The position numbers and the translations under genes were made by a program. Source: Leishmania donovani (taxonomy: Eukaryota; Euglenozoa; Kinetoplastea; Trypanosomatida; Trypanosomatidae). Taken from it: a stretch of DNA of 64,000 bases. This document shows positions 19,323 to 29,580 of this stretch, one piece after another. The notes below the pieces were generated by a model. The model was not told where the DNA came from, ran no database searches, and saw only the letters and a list, made by a program, of their open reading frames with translations. The DNA is taken from NCBI RefSeq assembly GCF_000227135.1, contig NC_018232.1, positions 47,389 to 111,388 of the forward strand, read 5' to 3'. The number at the start of each line of letters is the position of its first letter. Position 1 is the first letter of the stretch.

Positions 19323-21992
19323 ATGTCCTCGTCGTCCCCGGTTCAGAAGCCCGCCGCACGGCCGCCACCGCTCCACTCCCCGCACTCGCCTTACAACAAG
19401 AGCCTGACCCCCGCATTCGGGGGCAGGTTTGATAACTACGACGACGCTTCTGCGCGTCGCTCGCAACCACCGCAGCCACAGTCGTCTCAGCCGCAAACTC
19501 CACAGCAGCAGCAGTTAAGCACTCTTGATGGTGACCGGCCGGATGCAGATGGTTCAGGAGGAGGGCAGTGGAGCCAGAACACCTCGCAGCCGTCGACGCC
19601 GTGCAACGAGAGTCCATCCAGCCCTAAGGCGAAGCCGAATGCGGGCTCTGCAGGACTGGCTACTCCGCCCTCAGGCGTCGCGAAGGACGCCCGCCTAGCC
19701 TGCCGGCAGTATCTCGAAGAGGCCTACACGCCGACATCTGCGTCGGAGGCAGGCGGCGAAAGCGGGCGACCGCAGAAGAAAGAGCTGCGCCTGGAGGACT
19801 GCACCGCCAACTTCTCCAACTACCGCACCGTCTTCTCTCCTGCGTACGCGCTGTCCACGGCGACGTCGGTGAGCCTCGACACGGGGTGCACGGATGGGCG
19901 TGACTTCAGCATCTTCTCCTTCGGCAGCAGCGTGCGTGATAACTTCGACGCACTGGCCGCTTCGAGCTGTCGCCACGGGCTGCAGATGGCGCCGAGCAGC
20001 ACAGCGATCCCCGAAACCGCTGCGGCGCCGGGGGCCCCGCGCAGTGTTGGCGTGCCGGCGTCGCCGTCACGGGGCTCCCGCATGTCAAAGTGCAAGCGGT
20101 GCCTGCAGAACCTAAACGGCCCGGCGTTTGACCTGAAAGCCGTCCAGGAGGCGCAGCACACTTTTCTCGAGGAGGAGTCGGTGTGCAACGCCGCCAAAGT
20201 CTACCCCATGAGCGACATCACCTCGCTCCTGGCGGTCGGCTCGTGGAAGGACGCCTCTAATCCGGAACTGCTCAAGGCGCACAACATCCGCTACGTCCTC
20301 AACGTTGCGAAGGAGCTGATCCCGACGGAGGAGGCGAAGATGATTGCGCAGAACAACGATATTGTGTCAGAGTGGATCCCGATGAGCGACTCGCACACAC
20401 AGGATGTCTCTGAACACCTGATCAAGGCATTTCGCTTCATCGAGCGCGCGCGCAGTGAGCACTCTCGTGTGCTGGTACACTGCCGCCGTGGTATCTCCCG
20501 CAGCGCCGCCATTATCGTGGCCTACCTCATGGCGTCCGAGCACCGCAGCTACGAAGACGCCCTGAAGTTTGTGACGGAGCGGCGGAGCTGCGTTTCGCTG
20601 AATTTGGCGTTCCAGGAGCGTCTGTCCGAGTTTGTGCCCAGCAGCGAGTTCTTCCACGGCCCCCCGACACAGCAGCAGCAGCAGCAGCCTGGTGCTGCCT
20701 CTCCGCTCTCCGCATCCTCTTCCAACTCCCTGCTGCCCACGCTTGCTGGCGTCGCACCGCGTACGGACAGCGCCCACGCCAACCACTCTAGTCAGCCGCA
20801 GCCCCTGCAGGGGTCAGACCACCCTCTGCTGCTTCCGCCTGAGTGCCGTAGCGTGACGAGCAGCACCGGCAGCAGCCACGGAAGCAGCCGCGCCAGCAGC
20901 GGCGTGCGCGTCGCGCCGTCGCAGAGCCTCGGGCTGCAAAAGGCGGACAAGCAGGCGAGCGTGTTGTGCTCAGCGACCTCCACTGCAGCGCCGGCATCGA
21001 CAAGAGCCACCTCTGGCAAGTCGGGCAAGTCGACGTCGCTCGAGAAGGCGTTCGGATCGCATGCGCTACCGAAGCAGCAGCAGATCCGCCGCGGCAGCGC
21101 CGCACCGCAAGCGCTTGCTCTTACCGGCACCACAACTCGATTGTCGGCTCGCTCGGTCGCTGCAGCTGTCACGCCGGGCATTCAGAGCGCCGAGGACGAG
21201 GTGACAGCGACGCCTGCGCCGGAGAGCGTCGGCAGCCGCGACGATGGCGATGACGAAGTAGAGGAGCCCTGTTCACCGATGGGCATTCACGGCCGCCGTG
21301 CACTTGCGCGGCTCAGCTGTGCGCAAGCAAGCAGCAGCTCGGCATCTGCCGGGCCGCGGAAGCACCTGCCGCGTACTTATTCAGCGGAAGAGGAGGTGCT
21401 CACCACTACCATGGCAATGACAGCCACCGTCACGACTACGCTCATGCACGCCAACAAGTGTGGTCCCGATGGGATGCCCGCGGCAGCGAACGAAGAAGTC
21501 GGCGACGGCGAGGTGCGATGCAGCAGTAGCAGCGCCAACACGAGTGAAAGCCACTTACATCTCCACCACAGCCCTCGCGCGCCAGCGCAGCGCGGCAGCG
21601 CCTTCGACGTCTCGGACGACGAGGCCGACGACAACGGCTCCATCGCCGGCACCGGCACCCCGCTGTCTTTGCAGAAGAAGAGTCAGCGGAACCCGCGCGT
21701 CCGCAAGGCACTTTCCGCCAACTCGACCGGCGCACCGGCGTCGGAGAACGAGGGCAACAGCAGCGAGGGCAGGCAGGACCTCGCGGCAGGCGAGCGCAAC
21801 CGCAGCCCCACCGCTACCGGGGGTGGCGATATGACGGGTACGGCAGTCGCCATGGACGAACTTCCATCCACGCGTTACGGCACTCAGAGCGCATTCAACG
21901 AAGAAGGAGTGGCACCACAGTCACCGACGGCGGTGCACCCATCCTCTGTCGTGGCCGGGGCCACATCCCGTGCGTCAAGTCTTAGCGGCTGA
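19323..21992 (+). CDS. Dual-specificity protein phosphatase (889 aa)
   Basis: A cysteine phosphatase domain spans about residues 285-440. It contains the signature H386-C387-RRGISRSA (HCxxGxxRS), where C387 is the nucleophile and R393 binds phosphate, and a likely general acid in PMSDSH upstream. The segment ITSLLAVGSWKDA...LKAHNIRYVLNVAKE is the typical dual-specificity phosphatase start. The domain sits inside a much larger protein: residues 1-~270 and ~450-889 are Ser/Pro/Ala/Thr-rich, with poly-Gln runs near 59-63 and 453-458, and are probably disordered. The known reaction is hydrolysis of phospho-Tyr or phospho-Ser/Thr; the substrate cannot be inferred. A short CKRCL motif precedes the domain. 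The ATG at 19323 follows AG 19296-19297 by 25 nt. Confidence 0.92.
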   Translation: MSSSSPVQKPAARPPPLHSPHSPYNKSLTPAFGGRFDNYDDASARRSQPPQPQSSQPQTPQQQQLSTLDGDRPDADGSGGGQWSQNTSQPSTPCNESPSSPKAKPNAGSAGLATPPSGVAKDARLACRQYLEEAYTPTSASEAGGESGRPQKKELRLEDCTANFSNYRTVFSPAYALSTATSVSLDTGCTDGRDFSIFSFGSSVRDNFDALAASSCRHGLQMAPSSTAIPETAAAPGAPRSVGVPASPSRGSRMSKCKRCLQNLNGPAFDLKAVQEAQHTFLEEESVCNAAKVYPMSDITSLLAVGSWKDASNPELLKAHNIRYVLNVAKELIPTEEAKMIAQNNDIVSEWIPMSDSHTQDVSEHLIKAFRFIERARSEHSRVLVHCRRGISRSAAIIVAYLMASEHRSYEDALKFVTERRSCVSLNLAFQERLSEFVPSSEFFHGPPTQQQQQQPGAASPLSASSSNSLLPTLAGVAPRTDSAHANHSSQPQPLQGSDHPLLLPPECRSVTSSTGSSHGSSRASSGVRVAPSQSLGLQKADKQASVLCSATSTAAPASTRATSGKSGKSTSLEKAFGSHALPKQQQIRRGSAAPQALALTGTTTRLSARSVAAAVTPGIQSAEDEVTATPAPESVGSRDDGDDEVEEPCSPMGIHGRRALARLSCAQASSSSASAGPRKHLPRTYSAEEEVLTTTMAMTATVTTTLMHANKCGPDGMPAAANEEVGDGEVRCSSSSANTSESHLHLHHSPRAPAQRGSAFDVSDDEADDNGSIAGTGTPLSLQKKSQRNPRVRKALSANSTGAPASENEGNSSEGRQDLAAGERNRSPTATGGGDMTGTAVAMDELPSTRYGTQSAFNEEGVAPQSPTAVHPSSVVAGATSRASSLSG

Positions 21993-24335
21993 AGGCATGT
22001 GGTGATGGTGAACAGCGCCAACGCAAACGTGGGCACAAGGACGGCGACGACACCGTCAGACGGCTGCTTGAGGGAGCGTCAAGGCGGATGACGAGTCGCG
22101 CTCGCTCCTTTCCGTAGAGCTTCACGGCGGAGTCGGGAAGGGGGAAGGACGAAGAGGAGACATGGACGAGTGCGCGACCCATGAAGAGCGGCGGTGTTGA
22201 CACCGATGTTGTGATTGTGCGGAAGGCCTCTCTCGTCGAGGTTCTTCATGGATGTCGGCCTTTCAGCTCTGCCGCTTCTCTTTCTCCCCCTTCCTTGTGC
22301 TGGTGTGTGCACGTGTCGTCACCAAGTGCGCACAGCGTCTCTTATCATTCCTCCAAGCCCCTCCAACCCTCCCCCCTTGCCATACCCCCCCCTCCCATCA
22401 TCTGGCCTTCAGACATGTCAGCTCTGATGCCCCCCCCTCCTCAGACACGCGTCCACCCACGCCTCACGGGAAGCCCTTGCTTATTTCTTTCTCTGCCGCA
22501 TGGGGGCCACGCTTGTGGTATCACGAGCGTGGGTGTCGGTGGGCTGGATTTGTGTTCTCCCCCACCACACCTCCCCCATCCTCCCTACTGCTAACAGCTC
22601 CATCACGTTTTGGTTTTCCCTTGCTGCCGCCCTCTTTCCGTTGCGTGCTTGCTTGCCGGAGGCGGAGGAGGAGGGCTGAGGAAGCGCGCAGGCGCACAGG
22701 CAATGAAAAGCGGCCTTCTTGCTTGCCAATGCGCTCCTTTGCACGTGTGTGCTCATGGTCCTTCTCACCTGTTTTGTAGTTCTGCCCGCCACCCGCCATC
22801 CCCTCTGCCACGCTCAGCTGCTCCCGATCTCGCTCTCTCTATCCATTGCTATCCGTCTACGTCGCTGCTACCGTTCTTGCTGTTGCTTGGTGGTAGTGAA
22901 GGGCATATCATCGTTGCCACGGGCTGGACAGCGTGGTGGTACATTGACGTGTGTCGTAATGGTCAAGTCCCACGGGCATGCCGCCGAAGGAGTGGACGCT
23001 GCATGGCGGCCTCTTCTTTCTGCTGCTTGTTCCTGTGTGTTGCAGGGGTGGAGGGAAGTGGAAACTTCATGCGGGAAAACAACACGCCGAGAGAGATGGT
23101 GATGTGTGCGGTTGTGGTTAGCATTCATGCATTGCGCGTGTGCACTTGTCTAAGGGGCGGGAAGTTTCTGCTCCCTCTTTCCCTCTCTCTCGCTGCTGTT
23201 ATGTTACTTGAGCTGCTTTACATGCCCACACCCCTTTTTTCATGCCCAGTGCGCGGAGGACTGCAGCACCGACCGCAGCGGTAACGGGTGGGGTGGCGAG
23301 AAGGGACGCCAAAGGAGGCCGTGGCAAGAGTGGGCGGGCGCTTCGTATGCGGGCCCGTGGACTAAACACACGGAGCATGCGCACCGGCATGCCCACGCAC
23401 GCATCAGCAACGGCAGCATGGGAGAAAGGCAGACAACTCCTCATTGTCCTTTTCCCTACCCGACGCACTCTCTCTCGCACTCCGCCACCGCCCCCGCCCT
23501 CCCCTTTCTTCCTCTGCTTCTCCACGGAAAGTCTGTCTGGGGCCCGTCGCGCCGCACGTACACGACGAAGGGATGAGGGAGGGGACAGGAGGTGTCCGTG
23601 AGACGCATGGCTGGAGTTCACGGTAGACACTTCACTCTAAGACGACCCGGATGTAGCCGTCGGTGCCGCAGAGGCCAGCGGCGTTGTGGTTGTCAGTGCG
23701 TCTCTTTGTTGCCTTGTTTGTGGTCAAACGAACGCGTCAACAACAGAAAACCCTTCCCATTATCCCCCCTCCTCCTCTTTCATGCCTCCCCTGCCCTGCG
23801 CCGTGTGCGGCCGTCACCACCTCACAGTAGTGAAGGTGGTGCCGACCGCTTCGTAGCTCTCTCTCGCGCGCGCCTGGGCGCACCCATCATTTTCATTTTT
23901 TCCATCCGTGGTTTCGTTGCCCTCCCCCCTCCCCCTCCCGTTCTATCCTCCTCGCTGTGTTGCTTTCCTGTCGCTGCGTGTTTATGTGTGTGTGTGTGTG
24001 TGTGTGACGAGGGAGCCGATGGTGATGGCAGCCATGTGTGCTCCATCAGCCATGCAGCGTGCGTGTGTGTAGAGGCGACTGGGTGAGTGGGTGGGTGGGA
24101 AGTTGATGAGTAAGTCGATTCTTTTTCTTGTGTCAGCGTAACAGCAGCCGTTGTGGATCTTGCTGTTTTCGGCTGAGAGCAGAAGGAGCAGAGAACGAAG
24201 GGCGAGAAGGGTGTCGCAGGACGACTGCCACAGCTGCGGTTTCGCAGACGCATGCAGACTGATGTTCGCTTCGCATCCAGTGTTCCTCCGGTTCTTTTTT
24301 TTTTCGTTGTGGTTGTAGTTCTCTCCCGCTCGCTC

Positions 24336-24336
<1 letters not shown>

Positions 24337-24367
<31 letters not shown>
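24337..24367. repeat. (TG)n microsatellite
   Basis: About 15 uninterrupted TG units in the long spacer. A similar, shorter tract lies at 23985-24006. Confidence 0.95.
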
Positions 24368-24369
<2 letters not shown>

Positions 24370-24658
24370 GTGTGAGGTATGGCGTATGCCTTGTTTACAT
24401 GTTTTTGCTGTGTGGTGTTTCGATGCTCTCTCCGCACACGCACACCCACCCACCCACATCCACACACACACACACTCCCTCTCCCTTCTCTTCATGTTGA
24501 GTTCGCCGCCGCCGCCGCTGCTGCTGCTGCTTGGGATTTTGAGGGGCGGAGGTGCTCGTGGCTGCCTCGACATCTTTGCCTGATGTAGGGTATCTTGCTG
24601 TGCTTCTTATTGGCATCTTGCCTTCCGTGCGAAAGGTGGGCGGTGCTCTTAACTTGTG

Positions 24659-24682
24659 TACGTGCGCGTGTGCGCGCACGTA
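24659..24682. repeat. Perfect hairpin, 10-bp arms, TGTG loop
   Basis: TACGTGCGCG, the loop TGTG, then the exact reverse complement CGCGCACGTA. It is in the middle of the long spacer. Confidence 0.88.
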
Positions 24683-25785
24683 TGTTTCTGTTTCTACCCC
24701 CAGACACACACACGCACACGCACAACACCCCTTTTCCTTGTTGGTGGCTGCACTGCGGCAGATGGTTGGATGCTGAGAAACAGAGGGGCGGGTCCCCATG
24801 TTCTCCCGCCGCCTCTCCTTCCCTCCATCCACTCCCCTGTTGCTGCTCCTTGTTCGACTCACGTTTAGATGGGCCTCTTGTGCACTGTCCGACATCATCA
24901 TTGCATTTTCTGTTGTGTTTTCTGTTTCTTATGGTTCACAAGCCCACACGAACACACACACACACACACACAAAACGCACGTACGCGTCGGCTCTTCTTC
25001 AGATTCGTAGTCACGCGCTCCTATGGGTTTGCCTACGCAGAATGGGGAAAGGGGAGCGATGCCGCTCTTGACAGCGTCCTCCTCTTCCTCCCTCTCTCTA
25101 TCGTGCGTGCATGCGTGTGTGTGTGTGTGTGTCGGCGCTCATATCTCTTGTTGCTTTCTCATGTATGTCCTTCTTCTCTTTTTGCTTGCGTCATCTGCTG
25201 CGATGGTTGCCGCCCTCGTCGCGGTGGCACCCCATGCACTTGTGTGTGTGTGATGGATGTCTCTCGGAAGCCCTGAAGCGCTGTCGCATCCCTCGTTGCT
25301 GTTTTCTGGCGTGTGCGTGGCGCATTTTCTTTCGGAGCATCCTTGTCTTTGTCTCGCCTCGCCCACCGCTGCTTCCGTTGACCTGATGTGTGATGCAGCC
25401 ACCATCACCGCCCCATTACGGACGTCATCCTCCTTTTCGAGGACTGCCCTCGTACTATTTTTACGCGATGCCATCTACCACCTCCACCCCCCCCCTCCCG
25501 CCCCACCAAGCTCCCTGTCCTTCGTTTGCCGTTGTCGTCATCCCTATGGATCATAACCATCTCTCTCTCTCTCACTGTCTTCATATTTCATAGCTCGAAT
25601 TCGCTTCGTCTTGCCTCGCGTCTGATCCCTCTCTTCCCATCCCCTTCCCCATTCCCCAACTCCAACGCCAACGGCCGCGAACGATACGAAGGACCGCGTA
25701 TCGGCAACGTCAGCGACCAGGCAAACACGAAACAGCAGAGGCTCGCTGGGCCTGCCGAAACGAGATTTTCGAAGCAACCTTGCCC

Positions 25786-25881
25786 ATGCCGTGCACCATG
25801 GCGTACACGTTTCTTTCGCGCTGCGTGTGCCGGTGCGCTTCTTCGGCGTTTCGGCCACGGCGGCCGCAATGCTCCCTGTAG
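25786..25881 (+). other. Short open frame (31 codons) upstream of NAR1
   Basis: ATG at 25786 (second in-frame ATG at 25798) opens a frame ending in TAG at 25879-25881. The peptide has an Arg/Cys/Ser-rich, acid-free composition (MAYTFLSRCVCRCASSAF within it) like a mitochondrial presequence. It may be a upstream open frame, the remnant of a gene, or chance. Confidence 0.25.
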
Positions 25882-26190
25882 TTTAGGTGTACGCAGAAGC
25901 GCACGAGCGTGAGATGCAGTCAGGTGTGCTGGTGGGTTGGAGCTGAGAGAGTAGTTGGGTCTCTGCGGCTCTGTATCGACCCTCTGTGCGTGCGAGTCCC
26001 GAGCGCCTGCCCCTCCGCTTCCCATGATGCTGCTGTTCTCCTCTTCGTCCTGCTCACGTTCTCTCCTCTTTCTCTGCTGTGCCTCGTCCTCCTGCTCAAA
26101 CCTCACGCACGTGTGCATTCGTGTCTCTCTGCCTGCTTGGTGGTGGTGGTGGTGGTGGGGGGTCTGAGCTTGCATGCACGAACAAGCTTA

Positions 26191-26213
26191 CACTGCTCTC
26201 CCCCGCACCGCAG
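26191..26213 (+). promoter_or_regulatory. Likely trans-splice acceptor for NAR1
   Basis: CTCTCCCCCGCACCGCAG, with the AG at 26212-26213, stands 16 nt before the ATG at 26230. Confidence 0.55.
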
Positions 26214-26229
26214 CGCCTCTGCCGCGTCC

Positions 26230-28179
26230 ATGACCTCACACAATGCAACCTTCTCGTCGTCTCTCACGTTGGCGGGGATGGACTACATAGCTCCGTCATC
26301 GGCCTGCATCAAACCCACCCTGATTTCCAGCGGCGGCATCCATGCGGTCGGTCCCGCTGACCCAACGGCATCGGCAAGCGGTGTTGTTGGTATGAAGCGT
26401 GGTGGCAACGCACCGCCGCTGGGCCCCGGCATTGCTGCTGCCGCTCAGCACGCTGATGTTGTGAAGATCACCCTGCAAGACTGCCTGGCGTGCAGTGGGT
26501 GTGTAACGACAGCGGAAACGGTGCTCGTCAACGCGCAGAGCCGCCACGAGATTGTGTCTGCCCTGCTCACATCGCCCGCATCGACGTCGTCGTCAACGAC
26601 AGGGACGGGGAGTGTCTCTCGTCCTCGGCTGGTGAGCATCAGCTCCCAGTCCTGCGCCTCCCTCGCCGCCCACCTTCACATGTCCATGGCTGCCGTGTAC
26701 GAGCTGGTAGCTGGTTTTATGCGAGCAACGCTCACGACAGCCGGGCTGCAGGAGGCCGCGCGGAACGCCGAGATCGCTGCTGCTGAGTCGCCGCGCGATG
26801 CCATGAAGAACGAGGAAGTGAGCGGTGCATCGACGACAGCGACGACAGATGCCGCCGCGGCGGTCCTCTCCGAGTCGGAACCGCCAATCTATGTGGTAGA
26901 CCTTGAGTGGGCCGAGCAACTGTCCGCAGAGCTGACGGCGCAGGAGTACGATCGGCGTCGTCGCGGCGGCGGCACCGCCGAGGTTGGGCCGCTGCCGTTG
27001 ATCGTGTCATCATGTCCAGGCTGGGTGTGTTACTGCGAGAAGCAGGGCTCAGCGCTGCTGCCGCACCTCTGCCCTGTCATGTCCGCCCAGGGGATCGCCG
27101 GCAGCTACGCAAAACGTGCCGTTGCCGCGAACCTCTACCACGTGTCGATACAGCCCTGCTTTGACCGAAAGCTCGAGGCGGCGCGGGACTCGATGACCTC
27201 ATCGACGACGGCGCCACCAGCCGACGGGGCGGACATGCCGGTCTTCTACACGGACTGCGTTCTCAGCACTGCGGAGTTGCTGGAGTGGATGAAGGAGGCG
27301 GACCCGACGCTTCCGTGGAGGGGACGCCTGGACACGAACGTCACCGCAGCCGCCGTCGCCTTGGTTGGCGGCAACTGTCCAGGCCACACGGCCCAGCAGC
27401 CCACGCAGTTGAACGAGGAAGAGGCGCCCACGTCAACATCGTCGCCGGCAGCCTCTGCTATCTTCGCGCCCGCCCACGATGCGGCGCGGTTCGCCGGCAG
27501 TGGCGGCTACCATCGATCGGTCATCGCGCACCGCCTGCGGGTGGAGGGGGCGGCAGCGCTGCCGTCCTCGTCGTCGCCCTCGCCGGACACGCCCGCTAGC
27601 ATCGCGTACGAGGTGAAGCGCAACCGCAATCATCAACTCGCCACTTGCGCCGCCCTGCCGGAGGAGGTGTTCTGCATCGGCTACGGCTTTCAACAAATTC
27701 AGAACGTGGTGCGTGGCCTCAAGAAACGCATACCCGCCATGCGTGGCTACACCTTTATCGAGCTCATGGCGTGCCCAGACGGGTGCTTGAACGGTGGAGG
27801 GCAGGTGCGGCCGGCGCAGCAGCCCCACGCAGAGGTGCTGAACGCCGTCCTTGACGCCTACGCGAGGAGTATGGAGGGCAGTCGTGAGAAGGGCGGCCTT
27901 GGCGCAGCTACAGCTGCTGCCTCTTCGGGCTCGGCACTTGCCTGTACGTTTGCCAGCGCACAGCCCGTCAGCAGCGACGCGCAGGCTGAGGACGGAGAGG
28001 TCGCCATGAAGGCGCAGCGACGTCGCGTCGAGGCAGCATGGAAGCCCTTCGCCGATGCCACCATTGCTGTCACAGCCCCCTCACTAGGGGATGCGCTGTG
28101 GCGTTGTACATTTCGCGACCGCGAGAAAGAGTTCGCAGCGATGCTGAACGACGGCAACGTGCACAGCTTAAAGTGGTGA
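26230..28179 (+). CDS. NAR1: Cytosolic Fe-S cluster assembly factor NAR1 (iron-only hydrogenase-like)
   Basis: This 649-aa protein has both cysteine sets of the Nar1/NARFL/IOP1 family. The N-terminal [4Fe-4S] site is C26 plus C85, C88 and C91 (DCLACSGC). The C-terminal hydrogenase-like cluster ligands are C262 (SSCPGW), C310 (QPCFDRKLEAARD), and C515 and C519 (ACPDGCLNGGGQ). The segment DCVLSTAELLEW is also typical. Known Nar1 works with the CIA targeting complex to place Fe-S clusters into cytosolic and nuclear proteins, and has no hydrogenase activity. It is longer than the yeast and human proteins (~480-490 aa), because of Ala/Ser/Thr-rich insertions at ~95-130, ~180-215 and ~390-455. The start was moved to the ATG at 26230, directly after a good acceptor; upstream in-frame sequence is pyrimidine-rich UTR. 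Confidence 0.93.
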   Translation: MTSHNATFSSSLTLAGMDYIAPSSACIKPTLISSGGIHAVGPADPTASASGVVGMKRGGNAPPLGPGIAAAAQHADVVKITLQDCLACSGCVTTAETVLVNAQSRHEIVSALLTSPASTSSSTTGTGSVSRPRLVSISSQSCASLAAHLHMSMAAVYELVAGFMRATLTTAGLQEAARNAEIAAAESPRDAMKNEEVSGASTTATTDAAAAVLSESEPPIYVVDLEWAEQLSAELTAQEYDRRRRGGGTAEVGPLPLIVSSCPGWVCYCEKQGSALLPHLCPVMSAQGIAGSYAKRAVAANLYHVSIQPCFDRKLEAARDSMTSSTTAPPADGADMPVFYTDCVLSTAELLEWMKEADPTLPWRGRLDTNVTAAAVALVGGNCPGHTAQQPTQLNEEEAPTSTSSPAASAIFAPAHDAARFAGSGGYHRSVIAHRLRVEGAAALPSSSSPSPDTPASIAYEVKRNRNHQLATCAALPEEVFCIGYGFQQIQNVVRGLKKRIPAMRGYTFIELMACPDGCLNGGGQVRPAQQPHAEVLNAVLDAYARSMEGSREKGGLGAATAAASSGSALACTFASAQPVSSDAQAEDGEVAMKAQRRRVEAAWKPFADATIAVTAPSLGDALWRCTFRDREKEFAAMLNDGNVHSLKW

Positions 28180-29140
28180 GGGACGGCGACAACCGAAAAG
28201 GCGTGGAGAAGGAGGGGGCGGCGGCGGCAATGGTGTTGTCCGTCTGTGGGGGAGGCAGGAAGACGAGGCGCTTCTCTGGCCACTCGACGCGTGCCTGAGC
28301 ATCTGCTGAAGTGGTCCATCTTGGGTCAAAACGCAGCAATCCGTCCTCTTCTCTTGCACGCCTTCGATCTCACTCTGCCGCTTGTGTCACTCTCTCCACC
28401 TTATCCTTGTGTGCGCACACACACGCACACGCGTGTGCAAGGATAGGCACTCCATCTATGCGATTTTGGCGCACCACTGCAGCCCGCACGCAGAGAAGTA
28501 GGTATGGAGAGGGCGAAACAGGCTCTCCTTTATTGATCAAGCGCAAGAGTGTGCACACGTACATCGATGTGTCTGCTCGACGCGATAACAAGTGATGGAC
28601 TCGGTTGTGAAATTCAACACGCATGTGCGCGCAATTACGCGTGCGACTTACTCTTCCATACGACTCGATAACGGCTCCTTCTTCTCTCTGGGTGTCACTC
28701 TCGCTCGGGACCCCCCCCCACCACTACCACCACCACCGCCGCCCGCTACCTTCGTGAGCAGGGGTCTCGCATGCCCGCATCCACCGCTACGGCCAGCAGA
28801 GAGGAACACCGCATAGGTGCCGATGCAAGCTCACGGTGTTCTGCGGACACGTGCGTCAGTCACGATGGACACACCCACTGTAGCTCCCGTCTCCTCCTCT
28901 TGCGTTCGCTCCACCTTGTACACATTCGACCTCCGCCACCCCCGCCTCTCTCGCTCTCGTCCGGGCCGCACACGCAGCAGCATCAGCACCACCAACCCCA
29001 CCGCCACCGGTGTTGCACACGAGTAATATGTACACACCACGCACCCGAAGTCACACAGAGGTTTGTCGGTCCGGTCGTCTTTGTTGTACGCCCTTAGCGC
29101 TTTCGTCCCCGCGCTCGTTGTAGCTTTTCGTTGTATAGTG

Positions 29141-29141
<1 letters not shown>

Positions 29142-29175
<34 letters not shown>
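29142..29175. repeat. Six-base tandem repeat (TGTGCC)n
   Basis: Five to six consecutive copies of a TGTGCC/TGCCTG hexamer in the spacer before the membrane-anchored gene. Confidence 0.85.
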
Positions 29176-29176
<1 letters not shown>

Positions 29177-29520
29177 ACTGTTGTTCGTGGTGGCAATCTT
29201 CACCTTTTTTTTTGGGGGGGGGAGTCGGCGGACGCTTCTCTGCAGCTTGCTGCTTTTCCTTGTGTCGGGCTCGTCCGCGTCTGCATCCTCCGCTGACATT
29301 GTCGCGTCTCCTCGTTCTCCCTCGCTTGTGTCGCGGTAGTTTGCAAGCGCGCGCCCGTGTGTCTGCAGCTACGTGTGGCAGATGGCTTTTAGTTTGTGTG
29401 TGTGTGTGTTTGTGTGACCGAGGGCGTTGCAGTGTGCCCTGTGGCAGTTGGCGCTGCACAGGTTGGCTCTTGTGCCACTGGGCTCGTGCGCTCCTGTATT
29501 GTGGAGAACTGCACTTGAAG

Positions 29521-29549
29521 GTTAGCATCTCTTCTTCACCCTTTTCTAG
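29521..29549 (+). promoter_or_regulatory. Likely trans-splice acceptor
   Basis: TCTCTTCTTCACCCTTTTCTAG, with AG at 29548-29549, gives a 31-nt 5' UTR for the ATG at 29581. Confidence 0.6.
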
Positions 29550-29580
29550 ACCTCCTCCGTTCTGCCCTCGATCGGCGTTG

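Larger units (their letters stand above)
21993..26229. other. 4.2-kb spacer without a convincing gene
   Basis: This is by far the longest gap in the window. It is T/C-rich with many TG and CA tracts (for example 23985-24006, 24337-24367, 24953-24972, 25117-25132) and a 10-bp perfect hairpin at 24659-24682. All longer open frames are Ser/Pro/Cys/Val-rich and change frame at microsatellites, so I read them as noncoding. Two short open frames after 25780 precede NAR1. It may be a very long 3' UTR of the phosphatase gene, or contain an unrecognised noncoding or small-protein transcript. Confidence 0.6.
28180..29580. other. Intergenic spacer
   Basis: No gene accepted. A small inverted repeat (TATCCTTG at 28402-28409 and CAAGGATA at 28438-28445) brackets alternating CA/TG/CG sequence. 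Later parts have a short-period GTGCCT repeat (29142-29175) and a T-run followed by nine G (29214-29222). Confidence 0.6.

Noticed and set aside
22610..23284. 224-codon + strand frame in the long spacer
   Set aside because: Cys/Val/Leu runs from TG and T-rich DNA; no recognisable domain and crosses several polypyrimidine tracts.
24104..24176. Possible C/D snoRNA (TTGATGA and CTGA boxes)
   Set aside because: The C box lacks the required purine at position 1 and there is no terminal stem.
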